Shown here: positions 56,188-64,000 of the stretch, piece by piece
Layout of the letters: each line of letters opens with the position of its first letter
Position numbering within the stretch: the stretch's first letter is position 1
Origin: Verrucomicrobiota bacterium
GTDB taxonomy: Bacteria; Verrucomicrobiota; Verrucomicrobiia; Verrucomicrobiales; Akkermansiaceae
NCBI GenBank assembly: GCA_026397725.1
Contig: JAPLUI010000179.1
Coordinates: 28,559 to 92,558 of the forward strand
DNA: 64,000 nt
Reading direction: 5' to 3'
Translations under genes and position numbers: made by a program
The notes under the pieces: generated by a model
The model's input: only the letters and a program-made list of their open reading frames with translations
Told to the model about the DNA's origin: nothing
Databases searched by the model: none

Positions 56188-58796
56188 TCATAACTCATCG
56201 GCATGTCCTGTTATGCATATTGGCCGGGTATGCGGGGGCGCTGGCCATGGGTGCCGCGGAGATGATCCCCTACCCAGCCGCGCTGGATGCGGCGGCAGTG
56301 ACGCAGGAGCGTCTGGACAACATCCACGAGAATTCGCTCATCGTTGGCAACGGCGACATCAACGCGCTGCTCTATGCCCAAGGTGACGGATTGGTGCTGC
56401 GGATGACCAAGAACGACGTGTGGGACGCCAGGATCGACACCTCGCAGGATCCCCCTCTAACCACCATCGACATCAACGCCTGGAAGAAGAGCGCCAGCGA
56501 CGGGTCCTGGTCGAGTTGGGGCAAGCCGTATCCCTGCCCGCGGGCCTGTGCGCAAATCATCCTCGGCACTCCAGAGCACGCGGTTCCTGCCTGGCGGCAA
56601 ATCCGCGCGGAAGGCACGAGCAATGAATGGTTGTGGCAAGACGGCCGCGCGGTCATGCGCATCGAAGGCCGTGCCGAGGCATCGTGTGGCTATGTCTGCG
56701 AACCCGTGCGTTTCCCCACCACCGCCTATCCAACGCTGCGGGTGAAACTATCCGGGACACCCAACGCCAAATACTATGTCGATGTGCTCTCGTCCGACGG
56801 TGGAGTCATCTTTGCAAGCGGATGGATTCCATCGCCCGCCGTGGCCAGGGCAATAGAGTTCGCGTTGCCGGCGGGCAAGGATGCGGGCAAGCTGGTGCTC
56901 TACACCTGGACGACCGACGGGCGGCTGGCGGAGAATCGTTTCGAGTCCGTGACGCTGGCGGGGGCTGCTGGCAAGCTGGATGTGGATCTGAAGAATGTGG
57001 CCAGGCAGGCCGTGATTTCGACGCAGTTGGATCTCCGCCGTGCAGCGGCACACGTCAGGGGCGGGACGGCTGCTACAGTTAGAGCGTTGGCGCAACGCAA
57101 CGTGTTTCTCATCAAGTCTGACGCCACGGCCAGCCTCTCACCGATTCTGTTAGCCTATCACCCCGCACCGGAACAGGGCGAGACTGATGGCGTGAAATGG
57201 CTGCGCCAGCAAATCCCGGGTGATCCGGACTGGCCGGGAATGAGTTATGCGGTCGCGCTGGCATCCCACGGGGAAGGCAAGGCGATCGCGATCATATCCT
57301 CACTCGAATCCAAGGATGTGGTGGCGGATGCGGTGCAACTGGCGCGCGAGACCGCCGGGGCGGATGCGGTACCACTCATCCGGGATCACGAGGCGGTCTG
57401 GGAGAAATTCTGGTCGGCCAGCGGACTGGATGTGGACGATACGGATTTGCGCAACATGTGGTATCGGAACCTGTATTTCTATCGCTGCGTCAGCAAGCCA
57501 GGGGTCGTCGCCGTGGGCTTGTATGCCGGGCTGGTGAGTGACAATCCGAATTGGCATGGCGGCCACACGATCAACTACAATGCCGAGCAGACCCACTGGT
57601 CCGCCTATGTCACCAACCACGTCGAACTGGCCGACCCCTACGAGCGATTGATCAGCGGTTATCTGCCGCGGGCGCAATGGCTCGCGAAGCAGACCTACAA
57701 TTGCAAGGGCGCGTTCTATCCGCACAACCTCTATCCCTTCGAGCCGCCCGATCCGGAGGCGTGCCGTAGCCAGAACCATCGTGCCCACGCGGCCAGCCCG
57801 TGGGCTCACACCATCGGCAATTCGGGATTTGCCGCGCAAAACCTCTGGTGGCACTATCAGTATCAACCCGACCGCACATATCTGGAACAGACCGCCTATC
57901 CGGTATTGCGTGAAGTGGCGCTCTTTTATGCCGACTTCATGGACCAGTGCCGGACCAACGCCTCCGGCAAGATCATCCTGGCACCCAGCGTTTCGCCCGA
58001 GCATTGGGGATGGACACCGAATATGGAACGCAATCGGAATGTCGCATCCGATCTCGCGTTCGTACGGTTCACCTTGCTCGCCGCGGCACAGGCTGCGGAC
58101 ATCCTCGGCCGCGATGCGGATCTGGCAGCCCGCTTCCGCGCGGATCTCACACGCCTGCCCGATTACCCGCTCAGCAAGGAGACCGAGCCCATCGTCGTGG
58201 ATGTGGAAGACGCCCCGCCCACCAATTATAACATCGCCGTGCCCGCAGTGCCCGTTTTCCCCGGTGAACAAATCACCTGGTTCTCGACCGACGCGGAGAA
58301 ACAATTGTTCACCCGGACGCTCGACCGGTTGCAATGGAATGGTTACAATTCGAGCCTCATCATGCCGATGGCCCGGGCCCGGCTGAGTTTGCCGGAGGCG
58401 TGGCAGTACCTGAAGCGCGAGATGCTCAAACGCTCCCGTCCTAACGGAACCATCACCCTTGCGGCAGGCGACGGCTGCGGGCATTTCACCGAGCAATTCG
58501 CCGTCTCCGCCGCAGTGTCCGAGCTGTTCCTGCAAAGTGTTGGCGGGGTCATCCGCGTCTTCCCGGCCTGGCCGAAGGACAAGGACGGACGTTTCACCCA
58601 CCTCCGTGCCCAGGGCGGATTCCTCGTCACTGCCGAACAAAAGGCCGGTGTCATCACGCAACTGGAGATTGCTTCCACCGTCGGCGGCCCCCTGCGCCTG
58701 CTCAATCCATGGACCGGAAAGCTCACCGAACACGCGACCCAACCGGGACAAACACTGACATTGGCATCCAAGGATGCCGTGGATGCCAAACGATAA
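56151..58796 (+). CDS. Secreted six-hairpin glycosidase (GH95-like/DUF5703-type)
   Basis: About 881 residues with a signal-like segment HVLLCILAGYAGALAMGAAE. An N-terminal beta domain (IVGNGDINALLYAQGDGL, TKNDVWDARIDTS) is followed by an (alpha/alpha)6 barrel (LVSDNPNWHGGHTINYNAEQ, QNLWWHYQYQPDRTYLEQ, LAPSVSPEHWGW) and a C-terminal beta domain (VFPAWPKDKDGRFTHLRAQG). This layout matches GH95-like and DUF5703 glycosidases; a GH95 relic and partial gene lie at the other end of the window. Catalytic residues cannot be assigned safely. The ATG at 56151 lies in a transposon-like repeat and its first 10-15 residues look non-native, so the original start may have been replaced by the repeat. Confidence 0.78.
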   Translation: MHATQESNFLAIVITHRHVLLCILAGYAGALAMGAAEMIPYPAALDAAAVTQERLDNIHENSLIVGNGDINALLYAQGDGLVLRMTKNDVWDARIDTSQDPPLTTIDINAWKKSASDGSWSSWGKPYPCPRACAQIILGTPEHAVPAWRQIRAEGTSNEWLWQDGRAVMRIEGRAEASCGYVCEPVRFPTTAYPTLRVKLSGTPNAKYYVDVLSSDGGVIFASGWIPSPAVARAIEFALPAGKDAGKLVLYTWTTDGRLAENRFESVTLAGAAGKLDVDLKNVARQAVISTQLDLRRAAAHVRGGTAATVRALAQRNVFLIKSDATASLSPILLAYHPAPEQGETDGVKWLRQQIPGDPDWPGMSYAVALASHGEGKAIAIISSLESKDVVADAVQLARETAGADAVPLIRDHEAVWEKFWSASGLDVDDTDLRNMWYRNLYFYRCVSKPGVVAVGLYAGLVSDNPNWHGGHTINYNAEQTHWSAYVTNHVELADPYERLISGYLPRAQWLAKQTYNCKGAFYPHNLYPFEPPDPEACRSQNHRAHAASPWAHTIGNSGFAAQNLWWHYQYQPDRTYLEQTAYPVLREVALFYADFMDQCRTNASGKIILAPSVSPEHWGWTPNMERNRNVASDLAFVRFTLLAAAQAADILGRDADLAARFRADLTRLPDYPLSKETEPIVVDVEDAPPTNYNIAVPAVPVFPGEQITWFSTDAEKQLFTRTLDRLQWNGYNSSLIMPMARARLSLPEAWQYLKREMLKRSRPNGTITLAAGDGCGHFTEQFAVSAAVSELFLQSVGGVIRVFPAWPKDKDGRFTHLRAQGGFLVTAEQKAGVITQLEIASTVGGPLRLLNPWTGKLTEHATQPGQTLTLASKDAVDAKR

Positions 58797-59389
58797 AGCA
58801 ACAATCAACATTCAACTTCCAACATCCATTAATCAAGTAAGAGCAGGAAATGCCATCGCAGCGTCCATTCCATTCCTATACTTGAATGTTGAATGTTCAG
58901 TCCGCAGAGAACCTCTTTTCCCCACCCTCCGGTCTGGCGACCGGCTCTTCCAACGGCCTTCACTCCCAAAGCCATTTCCTAGCAGGCGGAGAATATCGGG
59001 TACAGGACAACTATGTCAGCAATAGGTCACTGCGGTTTTTTGCAGGGGCAACTGCCTTCGATCCGAGTTCCATACGCCAAAGGCGTTAAGCCATCCAGCC
59101 CAGGGTTGCCGTCGCCAGACGGCTACCCTGGGACGCTGGCGAAAATGACCACGAACCGCAACGCGGTTCCGGCCGGCCGGCATCGGTGTTCCTTCATTGG
59201 GATGCCCACAGATTTCTTCATATTGGGGGACTTGAAAACATATGAAGATTGTCGGTGACTCTCCGCCGAAATGCGACAAGCTTCTGTCGGCGACCCCGAT
59301 TTCTCCCCGCCACACCCACAACTGCGACAACCAAATCTCCCTACTCCGATGAGACGCGCACGCTGGCTGGTCCCTGGAAGGACTCGACC
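58797..59389. other. Intergenic region with repeats
   Basis: 593 bp without a gene. It holds a 10-bp inverted repeat CAACATTCAA / TTGAATGTTG (58806-58815 and 58882-58891), an AAAGCCATTTCCTAGCAGG motif near 58965 like the end of the 56097/63663 repeat, a REP-like hairpin at 59080-59180, and the decayed start of a RAYT gene. Confidence 0.5.
59080..59180. repeat. REP-like palindromic repeat
   Basis: GCCAAAGGCGTTAAG leads to a strong hairpin at 59099-59132: CCCAGGGTTGCCGTC / GACGGCTACCCTGGG with a GCCA loop and a single mismatch; CCGCAACGCGGTTCCGG follows. Homologous to 38505-38645. Confidence 0.8.
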
Positions 59390-59764
59390 GAAAATCCCGT
59401 GATCTACCACTGCCTCAGCCGGGTGGTGGATCAGCGCTTTGCCTTTGGGCAGGAGGGGAAAGAGAAATTGCGAACCTTCATGCGGATGTATGAGAATTTC
59501 TCCGGCTGCCGGGTGCTGGCCTATTGCTTCATGCAACGCTTCACGCAGTGGTTCAATCGCATGCACGGGCGCAGCGGCGGGTGGTGGGAGGATGCGTTCA
59601 AGAGCGTGCTGGTGGAGGACGGCATCGCGGCGCGGACAATGCCCGCCTCCATTGATCTCAGTCCGGTGCGGGCCGGGATGGTGACCGACCCGGCGGATGT
59701 CCCAGTCGCAAGTGGTACTGCCCCAGCCCACGCCGTTGTCTGCTCATTCCGCGAAACCGATTGA
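59390..59764 (+). pseudogene. REP-associated tyrosine transposase (RAYT), internally deleted
   Basis: Reads IYHCLSRVVDQRFAFGQEGK and RTFMRMYENFSGCRVLAYCF, the N-terminus of a RAYT/Y1 transposase, then jumps straight to QRFTQWFNRMHGRSG and VLVEDGIAARTMPASIDLSP with VRAGMVTDPAD. The part between, which holds the HUH motif (SNHFHLL-type) and the start of the catalytic region, is missing, and the C-terminus loses the reading frame after TDPAD. So it is inactive. It lies 200 bp after a REP hairpin, as expected for a RAYT gene and its target repeat. Confidence 0.8.
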
Positions 59765-59818
59765 CCAAGATGCGAACGCCTGAAACTGTGGCTGCCGGCC
59801 CGGCGTAGGATGCCATCC

Positions 59819-62800
59819 ATGATCACCAGTCGATCTCTGCGCTTTCCGTTGGCCACCGCCCGGGCCTTGCTGCTCTTGGCCGCCCCACCCGCCGCGGCCG
59901 CAACGGCGTGGGATTCCCTGGAGGCCGGCAACCCGGTGATTCCGGGCTACTTCGCCGACCCGTGCAGCCGCAAGTTCGGCGACACCTACTACCTCTACGT
60001 CACCCCGGACGGCTGGGATGTGGGCCGCGGCCCCGCCGGGGTCTGGACTTCCAAGGACTATGTCAATTGGACCTGGCACCCGATGAACTGGCCCACCACT
60101 GAATTCAAGTGGGCCCCGTCGGTGGTGCAGGTCAGGGACAAGTACTACATGTTTAGTAGCGTGCCGTGCCAGATCTGGGCGGCCTCCGCCAGCGGCCCGC
60201 TCGGCCCCTGGACCAATCTGATGGGCGCGGACGGCAAGGAGATGATCCCGGACCAGACGCCCAAAGGCACCATCGTGCTCGATGCGGAGGCCTTCATCGA
60301 CGACGACCAAGCGACTTATCTTTGGTACAGCACCTGGTGGCGGCCCACCGTGGCCAAACTCAAGCCGGATCTGCGCAGTTTCGATGGCGAGCCGATCCAA
60401 TACTTCAAACACGACGGCTTGCAGAATCCGCCACAGGGCCTGGTCACCGGCTGCATGGAAGCGCCCTACATGTTCAAACGCAACGGCATTTACTATCTGA
60501 TGTACTCCGACGCGTTCTGCCAGGACGCCACCTACAACGTCAAGTACTCGACCAGCAGAGCACCCACCGGCCCGTTCGACTACGATCCCGCCAAGAACCC
60601 GATCCTGGAGACCACCGACGATGAAACCGTGCATGGCCCCGGCCACCACTCGCTGCTGGTGGAGGGCGCCAAGGTATATATGGTCTATCATCGCCATGAC
60701 AACCCGCACGATCCGGATGGCGCCCACCGCCAGACGTGCATCTCGGAGCTTTACTTCAACGCGGACGGCTCTATCGAAAAAGTCCAACCGGGGCATCTTG
60801 GGGTCGGCTATCTGGCACCTTCCACCAAACGCGATACCAATCTCGCCCTTGGCAAGAGCGTCACCGCGTCCTCCTTCCTGAGGTCCGACTTCCGCCCGGA
60901 ATACGCCGTTGACCACAACAACGGCACGCTCTGGAAAGCCGGCGACCCGACCTATCCGCAATGGCTGCAGGTTGATCTGGGCACAGCCTCACCGGTCCGG
61001 CGTGTCGAGACGGAGTTCCAGTACCCGCAGGTGGCCAACCGCTATCTCATCGAGTACTCGGACGACGCGAAGACGTGGCAGCCATTTGCCGACCGCACGC
61101 AAAACAAGGAACCCGGCGGCATGATCGACCGGGCCGACGTTCGGGCCCGCTATGTTAGGATAACCCTGCTCGGCCAGAACTCGGGCCGCCCCGACCAATG
61201 GGCCGCCCTGTGGGCCTTCAAGGTCTATGATGGCATCGACCAGCCCAACCAGGCCCCCCGCGTGGACCTCGGTCCGGCGCTCAATCTCAACTTCCGCTAC
61301 CCGGTCTTCACCGTGGAGGCGGCGGTCCACGACGACGGCCTGCCCAACGGCCCGGTGAAGGTGGCCTGGAGCAAGGCCAGTGGCCCCGGCGCGGTCGCCT
61401 TCACCCATCCCGAGCGCGTCCGCACGGGGGTCACGGTGGACCAGGCCGGCACTTATGTCCTGAAACTAACCGCCGATGACGGCAGCCTCAAGGGCGAGGC
61501 AACTCTAACTATCAACTTGCCGGTGCCAACCGAGCGCGTCATCGCCTACGATTTCGACGAGGCCAGCGGCGCGGTGGTGACCGATCACAGTGACAACGGC
61601 AAGTCCGGCGTGCTGCGCAAGGGTGCCACCCGCAGCATGGGCATGCGTGGCCGGGCCGCCAACCTCGACGGCGCGGATGATTGCATCGCGATCTCGCCGC
61701 TCGGCGAGTTGCAGCGTGCCACCATCGCGGCCTGGATCAATCCGCATCACCTGCGCCCGGATGCGAGCCTGCTCTGCACCGACGGCAGCGGGCCGGGCTC
61801 ACTCAAGCTCGTGCTCAACGGCACTGGCGCCATCCAACTCGGCATCGAGGGCCTGGCCCAGCTCAGCTCCGAATTCCGCTTCACCGCCGAACAAAACGGC
61901 GAGTGGCGGCATGTCGCAGTCACCTATGACCCCGCGGCGAAGGCCGCCGCCTTTTACATTGATGGCAAACTTGATGTCACCAGAACCCTTCCTGCGGCAC
62001 CCGTGCTCAAACTCACCCGGCCCGCCCGCATCGGTAATGCCGAAGCCGGAGCGCGGGGCTTCAGTGGCGAAGTGGACGAGTTCCGTCTTTACGAAAAGGT
62101 GCTCTCGGGAAGTGAAATCGCAGCGCTCGCCAAGCGCGAGATGTTTCTAACCATCGCCACCGCCAAACAACTCAAGGACGGCACGCCGGTGGTGCTGATG
62201 GGCAAGCCCGTCACGCTGGCGGCAGCCGACCCACTGAGCTTGGAGCGTGCCACGGACTTCTTCTACGTCGCGGATCTGGACGGCCAATCCGGCATCCGCA
62301 TCGAAGACGGCAAGACCGGCCAGGACCAATGCCGCGCCGATGTCTGCGTCAGCCTAACCGGAATTCTCAAGACCAGGCCCGGCGGCGAACGCTGCGTTGA
62401 ATTGACCGCGTCTCCAACCTCGGGAGCCTCCCGAGCCGCTCCCGCCAGCCCCGCCAGGATCTCTAACTTGCAGGCCGCCGTCGGCCGCCCCGTCAAACTC
62501 GCAGGCACGGTGCGGGACGTTTCCCCCGACGCCAAAGCGTTCACGTTGAGCGACGGCCCCGCCACCATCAAGGTGCTGGTCGGTCATTTCGCCCCGCTGC
62601 CAAAGCTCGCGGCCGGCAACCAGGTCGCTGTCCTTGGCGTCATTGGCCAGGAGGGCGCGACCACGTCGCCAGTGGTATTGCTCCGCGGTCTAACCATGAT
62701 CAGTCCGGCGGCTACCGACGCGCTCGCGTTTTACTCCTTCGAAGAGGATGGGGACCTCGCCAAGGATGCTTCCCCCGCCCATCAGGATGCCAAGTTGGTC

Positions 62801-63343
62801 AACGGTGCCAGCCGCGCCGCCGGCAAACAGGGCAAGGCCTTGGCGCTGGACGGCGCAAAGGGTTATCTGCAAGTGCCGGACCTCGGCTTGCAGACGGCGC
62901 TCACCGTCGCCTTGTGGCTGAATCTGGCCGAACACGGCAAGGACGAGTTCGCTTCCGTCCTGCATGGTGACGGTTGGAACTGGGGCGATATCCACTGGAA
63001 CGTCGGCCGCGACAACCGGAAGCTCAACGTGCATCTCAACGGCATCGGTGAGTTGCATTCACGCTTCGAGTTCACCCCGGAGCAACTCGGCCAATGGGTG
63101 CATGTGGCCCTGAGCTATGACGCCGCCGCCAAAGCCCTCAAGTTGTATGTCAACGGCCAGGAAGAGGCCGCCGTTGGAGTCGAAGCCCCGCGGGCCGTCA
63201 ATCTCGCCCACCTGAAAGTCGGCTGCTGGGAAGGCCGCATGCGCCTGTGGCACGGCACCATGGACGAAGTGCGGTTCTACAACCGCGCCTTGACCGCCGC
63301 CGAGATCGCCACCCTGGCCGGCCCCAAGGCCGCTGGCCGTTAG
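59819..63343 (+). CDS. Secreted GH43-type glycosidase with F5/8 and two LamG modules
   Basis: 1174 residues with a signal peptide (FPLATARALLLLAAPPAAAA). Modules: a GH43 five-bladed propeller (about 40-330) with the catalytic base region PGYFADPCSRKFGDTYYLYV, the pKa-modulating Asp in LDAEAFIDDD and the acid Glu in GCMEAPYMFKRNGIYYLMY, plus GPGHHSLLV; an F5/8 type C module (about 340-480, NLALGKSVTASSF); a PKD/Ig-like module (about 480-570); LamG 1 (about 575-770); an OB-like linker; and LamG 2 (about 965-1165). It probably removes arabinose or xylose or galactose from plant polysaccharides while the other modules bind the polymer. ATG 59819 has AGGA at a 9-base spacing, unlike ATG 59810. Confidence 0.88.
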   Translation: MITSRSLRFPLATARALLLLAAPPAAAATAWDSLEAGNPVIPGYFADPCSRKFGDTYYLYVTPDGWDVGRGPAGVWTSKDYVNWTWHPMNWPTTEFKWAPSVVQVRDKYYMFSSVPCQIWAASASGPLGPWTNLMGADGKEMIPDQTPKGTIVLDAEAFIDDDQATYLWYSTWWRPTVAKLKPDLRSFDGEPIQYFKHDGLQNPPQGLVTGCMEAPYMFKRNGIYYLMYSDAFCQDATYNVKYSTSRAPTGPFDYDPAKNPILETTDDETVHGPGHHSLLVEGAKVYMVYHRHDNPHDPDGAHRQTCISELYFNADGSIEKVQPGHLGVGYLAPSTKRDTNLALGKSVTASSFLRSDFRPEYAVDHNNGTLWKAGDPTYPQWLQVDLGTASPVRRVETEFQYPQVANRYLIEYSDDAKTWQPFADRTQNKEPGGMIDRADVRARYVRITLLGQNSGRPDQWAALWAFKVYDGIDQPNQAPRVDLGPALNLNFRYPVFTVEAAVHDDGLPNGPVKVAWSKASGPGAVAFTHPERVRTGVTVDQAGTYVLKLTADDGSLKGEATLTINLPVPTERVIAYDFDEASGAVVTDHSDNGKSGVLRKGATRSMGMRGRAANLDGADDCIAISPLGELQRATIAAWINPHHLRPDASLLCTDGSGPGSLKLVLNGTGAIQLGIEGLAQLSSEFRFTAEQNGEWRHVAVTYDPAAKAAAFYIDGKLDVTRTLPAAPVLKLTRPARIGNAEAGARGFSGEVDEFRLYEKVLSGSEIAALAKREMFLTIATAKQLKDGTPVVLMGKPVTLAAADPLSLERATDFFYVADLDGQSGIRIEDGKTGQDQCRADVCVSLTGILKTRPGGERCVELTASPTSGASRAAPASPARISNLQAAVGRPVKLAGTVRDVSPDAKAFTLSDGPATIKVLVGHFAPLPKLAAGNQVAVLGVIGQEGATTSPVVLLRGLTMISPAATDALAFYSFEEDGDLAKDASPAHQDAKLVNGASRAAGKQGKALALDGAKGYLQVPDLGLQTALTVALWLNLAEHGKDEFASVLHGDGWNWGDIHWNVGRDNRKLNVHLNGIGELHSRFEFTPEQLGQWVHVALSYDAAAKALKLYVNGQEEAAVGVEAPRAVNLAHLKVGCWEGRMRLWHGTMDEVRFYNRALTAAEIATLAGPKAAGR

Positions 63344-63362
63344 CATGGAAAGAGACGGGTGA

Positions 63363-63480
63363 GATGCAGGCACACCGTCCGCTACTACGGCGTCTATTCC
63401 AACCGGTCATCGACATCCCGCCGCCACCAAAGCCGCCGTTCGACCTCGAGACCTTCGAGCCGATCATCCCGCCGGAACGC
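63363..63480 (+). pseudogene. IS91-like transposase C-terminal scrap
   Basis: Plus strand reads HTVRYYGVYSNR (the VRYYG.Y..R motif near the C-terminal part of IS91-type transposases), followed in another frame by PPPPKPPFDLETFEPIIPPE, a Pro-rich tail. Only about 40 codons remain. Related to the larger relic at 55268. Confidence 0.55.
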
Positions 63481-63489
63481 GCGATCTGT

Positions 63490-63512
63490 AGCGGCGGTCT
63501 GCGACCGTCGCT
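63490..63512. repeat. REP-like hairpin
   Basis: AGCGGCGGTC-TGC-GACCGTCGCT forms a 10-bp stem with one G-T pair. GATCTGTAGCG recurs at about 63634, and CGCCGCTACA lies inverted near 63586, so several half-sites of a REP family are clustered. Confidence 0.65.
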
Positions 63513-63662
63513 GATTTCCCGGCGACAGAGACGCGAAAGAACCGCCGCGGTTTAGCATCTCATTGGCATCGACGCTCACAGAGCGCCGCTACAAGGCACA
63601 CCTCACCGACGCAAGGCGTTTCATTCGTATCGATCTGTAGCGTCGGAATGCGCCTCCCCGCC

Positions 63663-63760
63663 CCCTCCTTTCCCCGCAACCCCTTTTCTCCCGCTCTCCG
63701 AACCTCTCTTTAGCCCCTCATGCACACCAGCCCCGAAAAGCAATTCCCTAGCAGCACGGT
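63663..63760. repeat. Repeat shared with 56097-56187
   Basis: Pyrimidine-rich lead, CTCATGCACACCAGCCCCGA, then AAAGCAATTCCCTAGCAG. Second copy of the putative transposon-end repeat described at 56097. Confidence 0.65.
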
Positions 63761-63846
63761 GACCCACCCGCCCGCCAATTGCAAAATCCTCGTGAAGGTG
63801 AAAGCGCAATGAGGCGGGCCGAATAGATGGTGGATCGCAGATCGTA

Positions 63847-63894
63847 GCTGCGTGCCTCCGGCCGCAGGCCGTGGCTGCGTGCCTCTGGCCGCAG
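63847..63894. repeat. Two 21-bp tandem copies
   Basis: GCTGCGTGCCTCCGGCCGCAG (one base short of quoting twice) occurs at 63847-63867 and, with one C-to-T change, at 63874-63894, a 27-bp period. Confidence 0.8.
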
Positions 63895-64000
63895 CGCCAT
63901 TGGAGCGCAGTTGCAGGATCCAAGATTTCGGAGCGCCCGGCGCATTGGCGTTAGATCCCTGGCGGCGGGACGCCGCCAGCACGGCCTGCCGCGGGACGCG

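Larger units (their letters stand above)
63344..64000. other. Gene-poor right end with relics and repeats
   Basis: No intact gene in 657 bp. Contains an IS91-type C-terminal scrap (63363-63480), a REP-like hairpin at 63490-63512, the repeat shared with 56097-56187, two 21-bp tandem copies at 63847-63867 and 63874-63894, and a 9-bp stem CTGGCGGCG / CGCCGCCAG at 63959-63979. Confidence 0.55.

Noticed and set aside
57300..58811. 503-codon minus-strand open frame
   Set aside because: Antisense of the six-hairpin glycosidase gene.

Overview
The window looks like a high-GC (roughly 60-65% by eye) chromosomal segment of a Gram-negative, aerobic, polysaccharide-degrading bacterium, most likely a member of the Verrucomicrobiota (Verrucomicrobiales-like). 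The placement is inferred. It rests on Tat-exported Gfo/Idh/MocA oxidoreductases next to HEAT-repeat genes, large secreted glycosidases with PKD, F5/8 and LamG modules, an Alternative Complex III operon, lpxA, many REP/RAYT-type relics, and weak or absent Shine-Dalgarno sequences. No rRNA, tRNA or CRISPR was seen.

Layout. 1-7021: glycan-degradation genes and their debris: a GH95-like gene cut by the left edge, an outer-membrane-type protein, a large PKD/Fn3 secreted protein, and truncated GH106-like and GH95-like remnants. 7098-18445: housekeeping: argG, a lipoprotein hydrolase, rpmB, folD, leuA, lpxA, a lipid kinase, a SanA/YdcF-like gene and pgsA. A 1.1-kb insertion carrying a UPF0175/PIN toxin-antitoxin pair (toxin decayed) sits at the sanA/pgsA convergent junction. 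18670-32801: a dynamin-like GTPase, 3D-domain lipoprotein, M23 peptidase, enoyl reductase, Gfo/Idh plus HEAT pair, rhomboid, gluQ, a tandem-repeat secreted protein, an esterase, a 34-aa basic protein, a MITE-like palindrome and an exonuclease. 32894-42648: a second Gfo/Idh plus HEAT pair, a discoidin-like protein, a GT39-type membrane protein, a nucleotidyltransferase pair in a second duplication-flanked insertion, hemW, a nitronate-monooxygenase-like gene, a pRiA4b ORF-3-like gene and a small membrane protein. 42809-54860: one ten-gene respiratory operon, actABCDEF (Alternative Complex III) followed by a small membrane protein and cbb3-oxidase-like N, O and P subunits. 54861-64000: transposon relics (IS91-like, RAYT, REP) around two secreted glycosidase genes (six-hairpin type and GH43-LamG).

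Most notable. (1) The CcoN-like subunit in the respiratory operon lacks every histidine expected to bind CuB and the high-spin heme, and one of the two low-spin heme ligands. It therefore cannot be a normal oxygen reductase, yet it sits with c-type cytochrome partners and ACIII. (2) Two toxin-antitoxin-like modules are each inserted at the overlapping 3' ends of a convergent gene pair, and each is flanked by a 50-60 bp duplication of the 3' end of the minus-strand gene. This suggests a common insertion mechanism that leaves the target gene whole. (3) Gfo/Idh/MocA-HEAT gene pairs occur twice in the same order.
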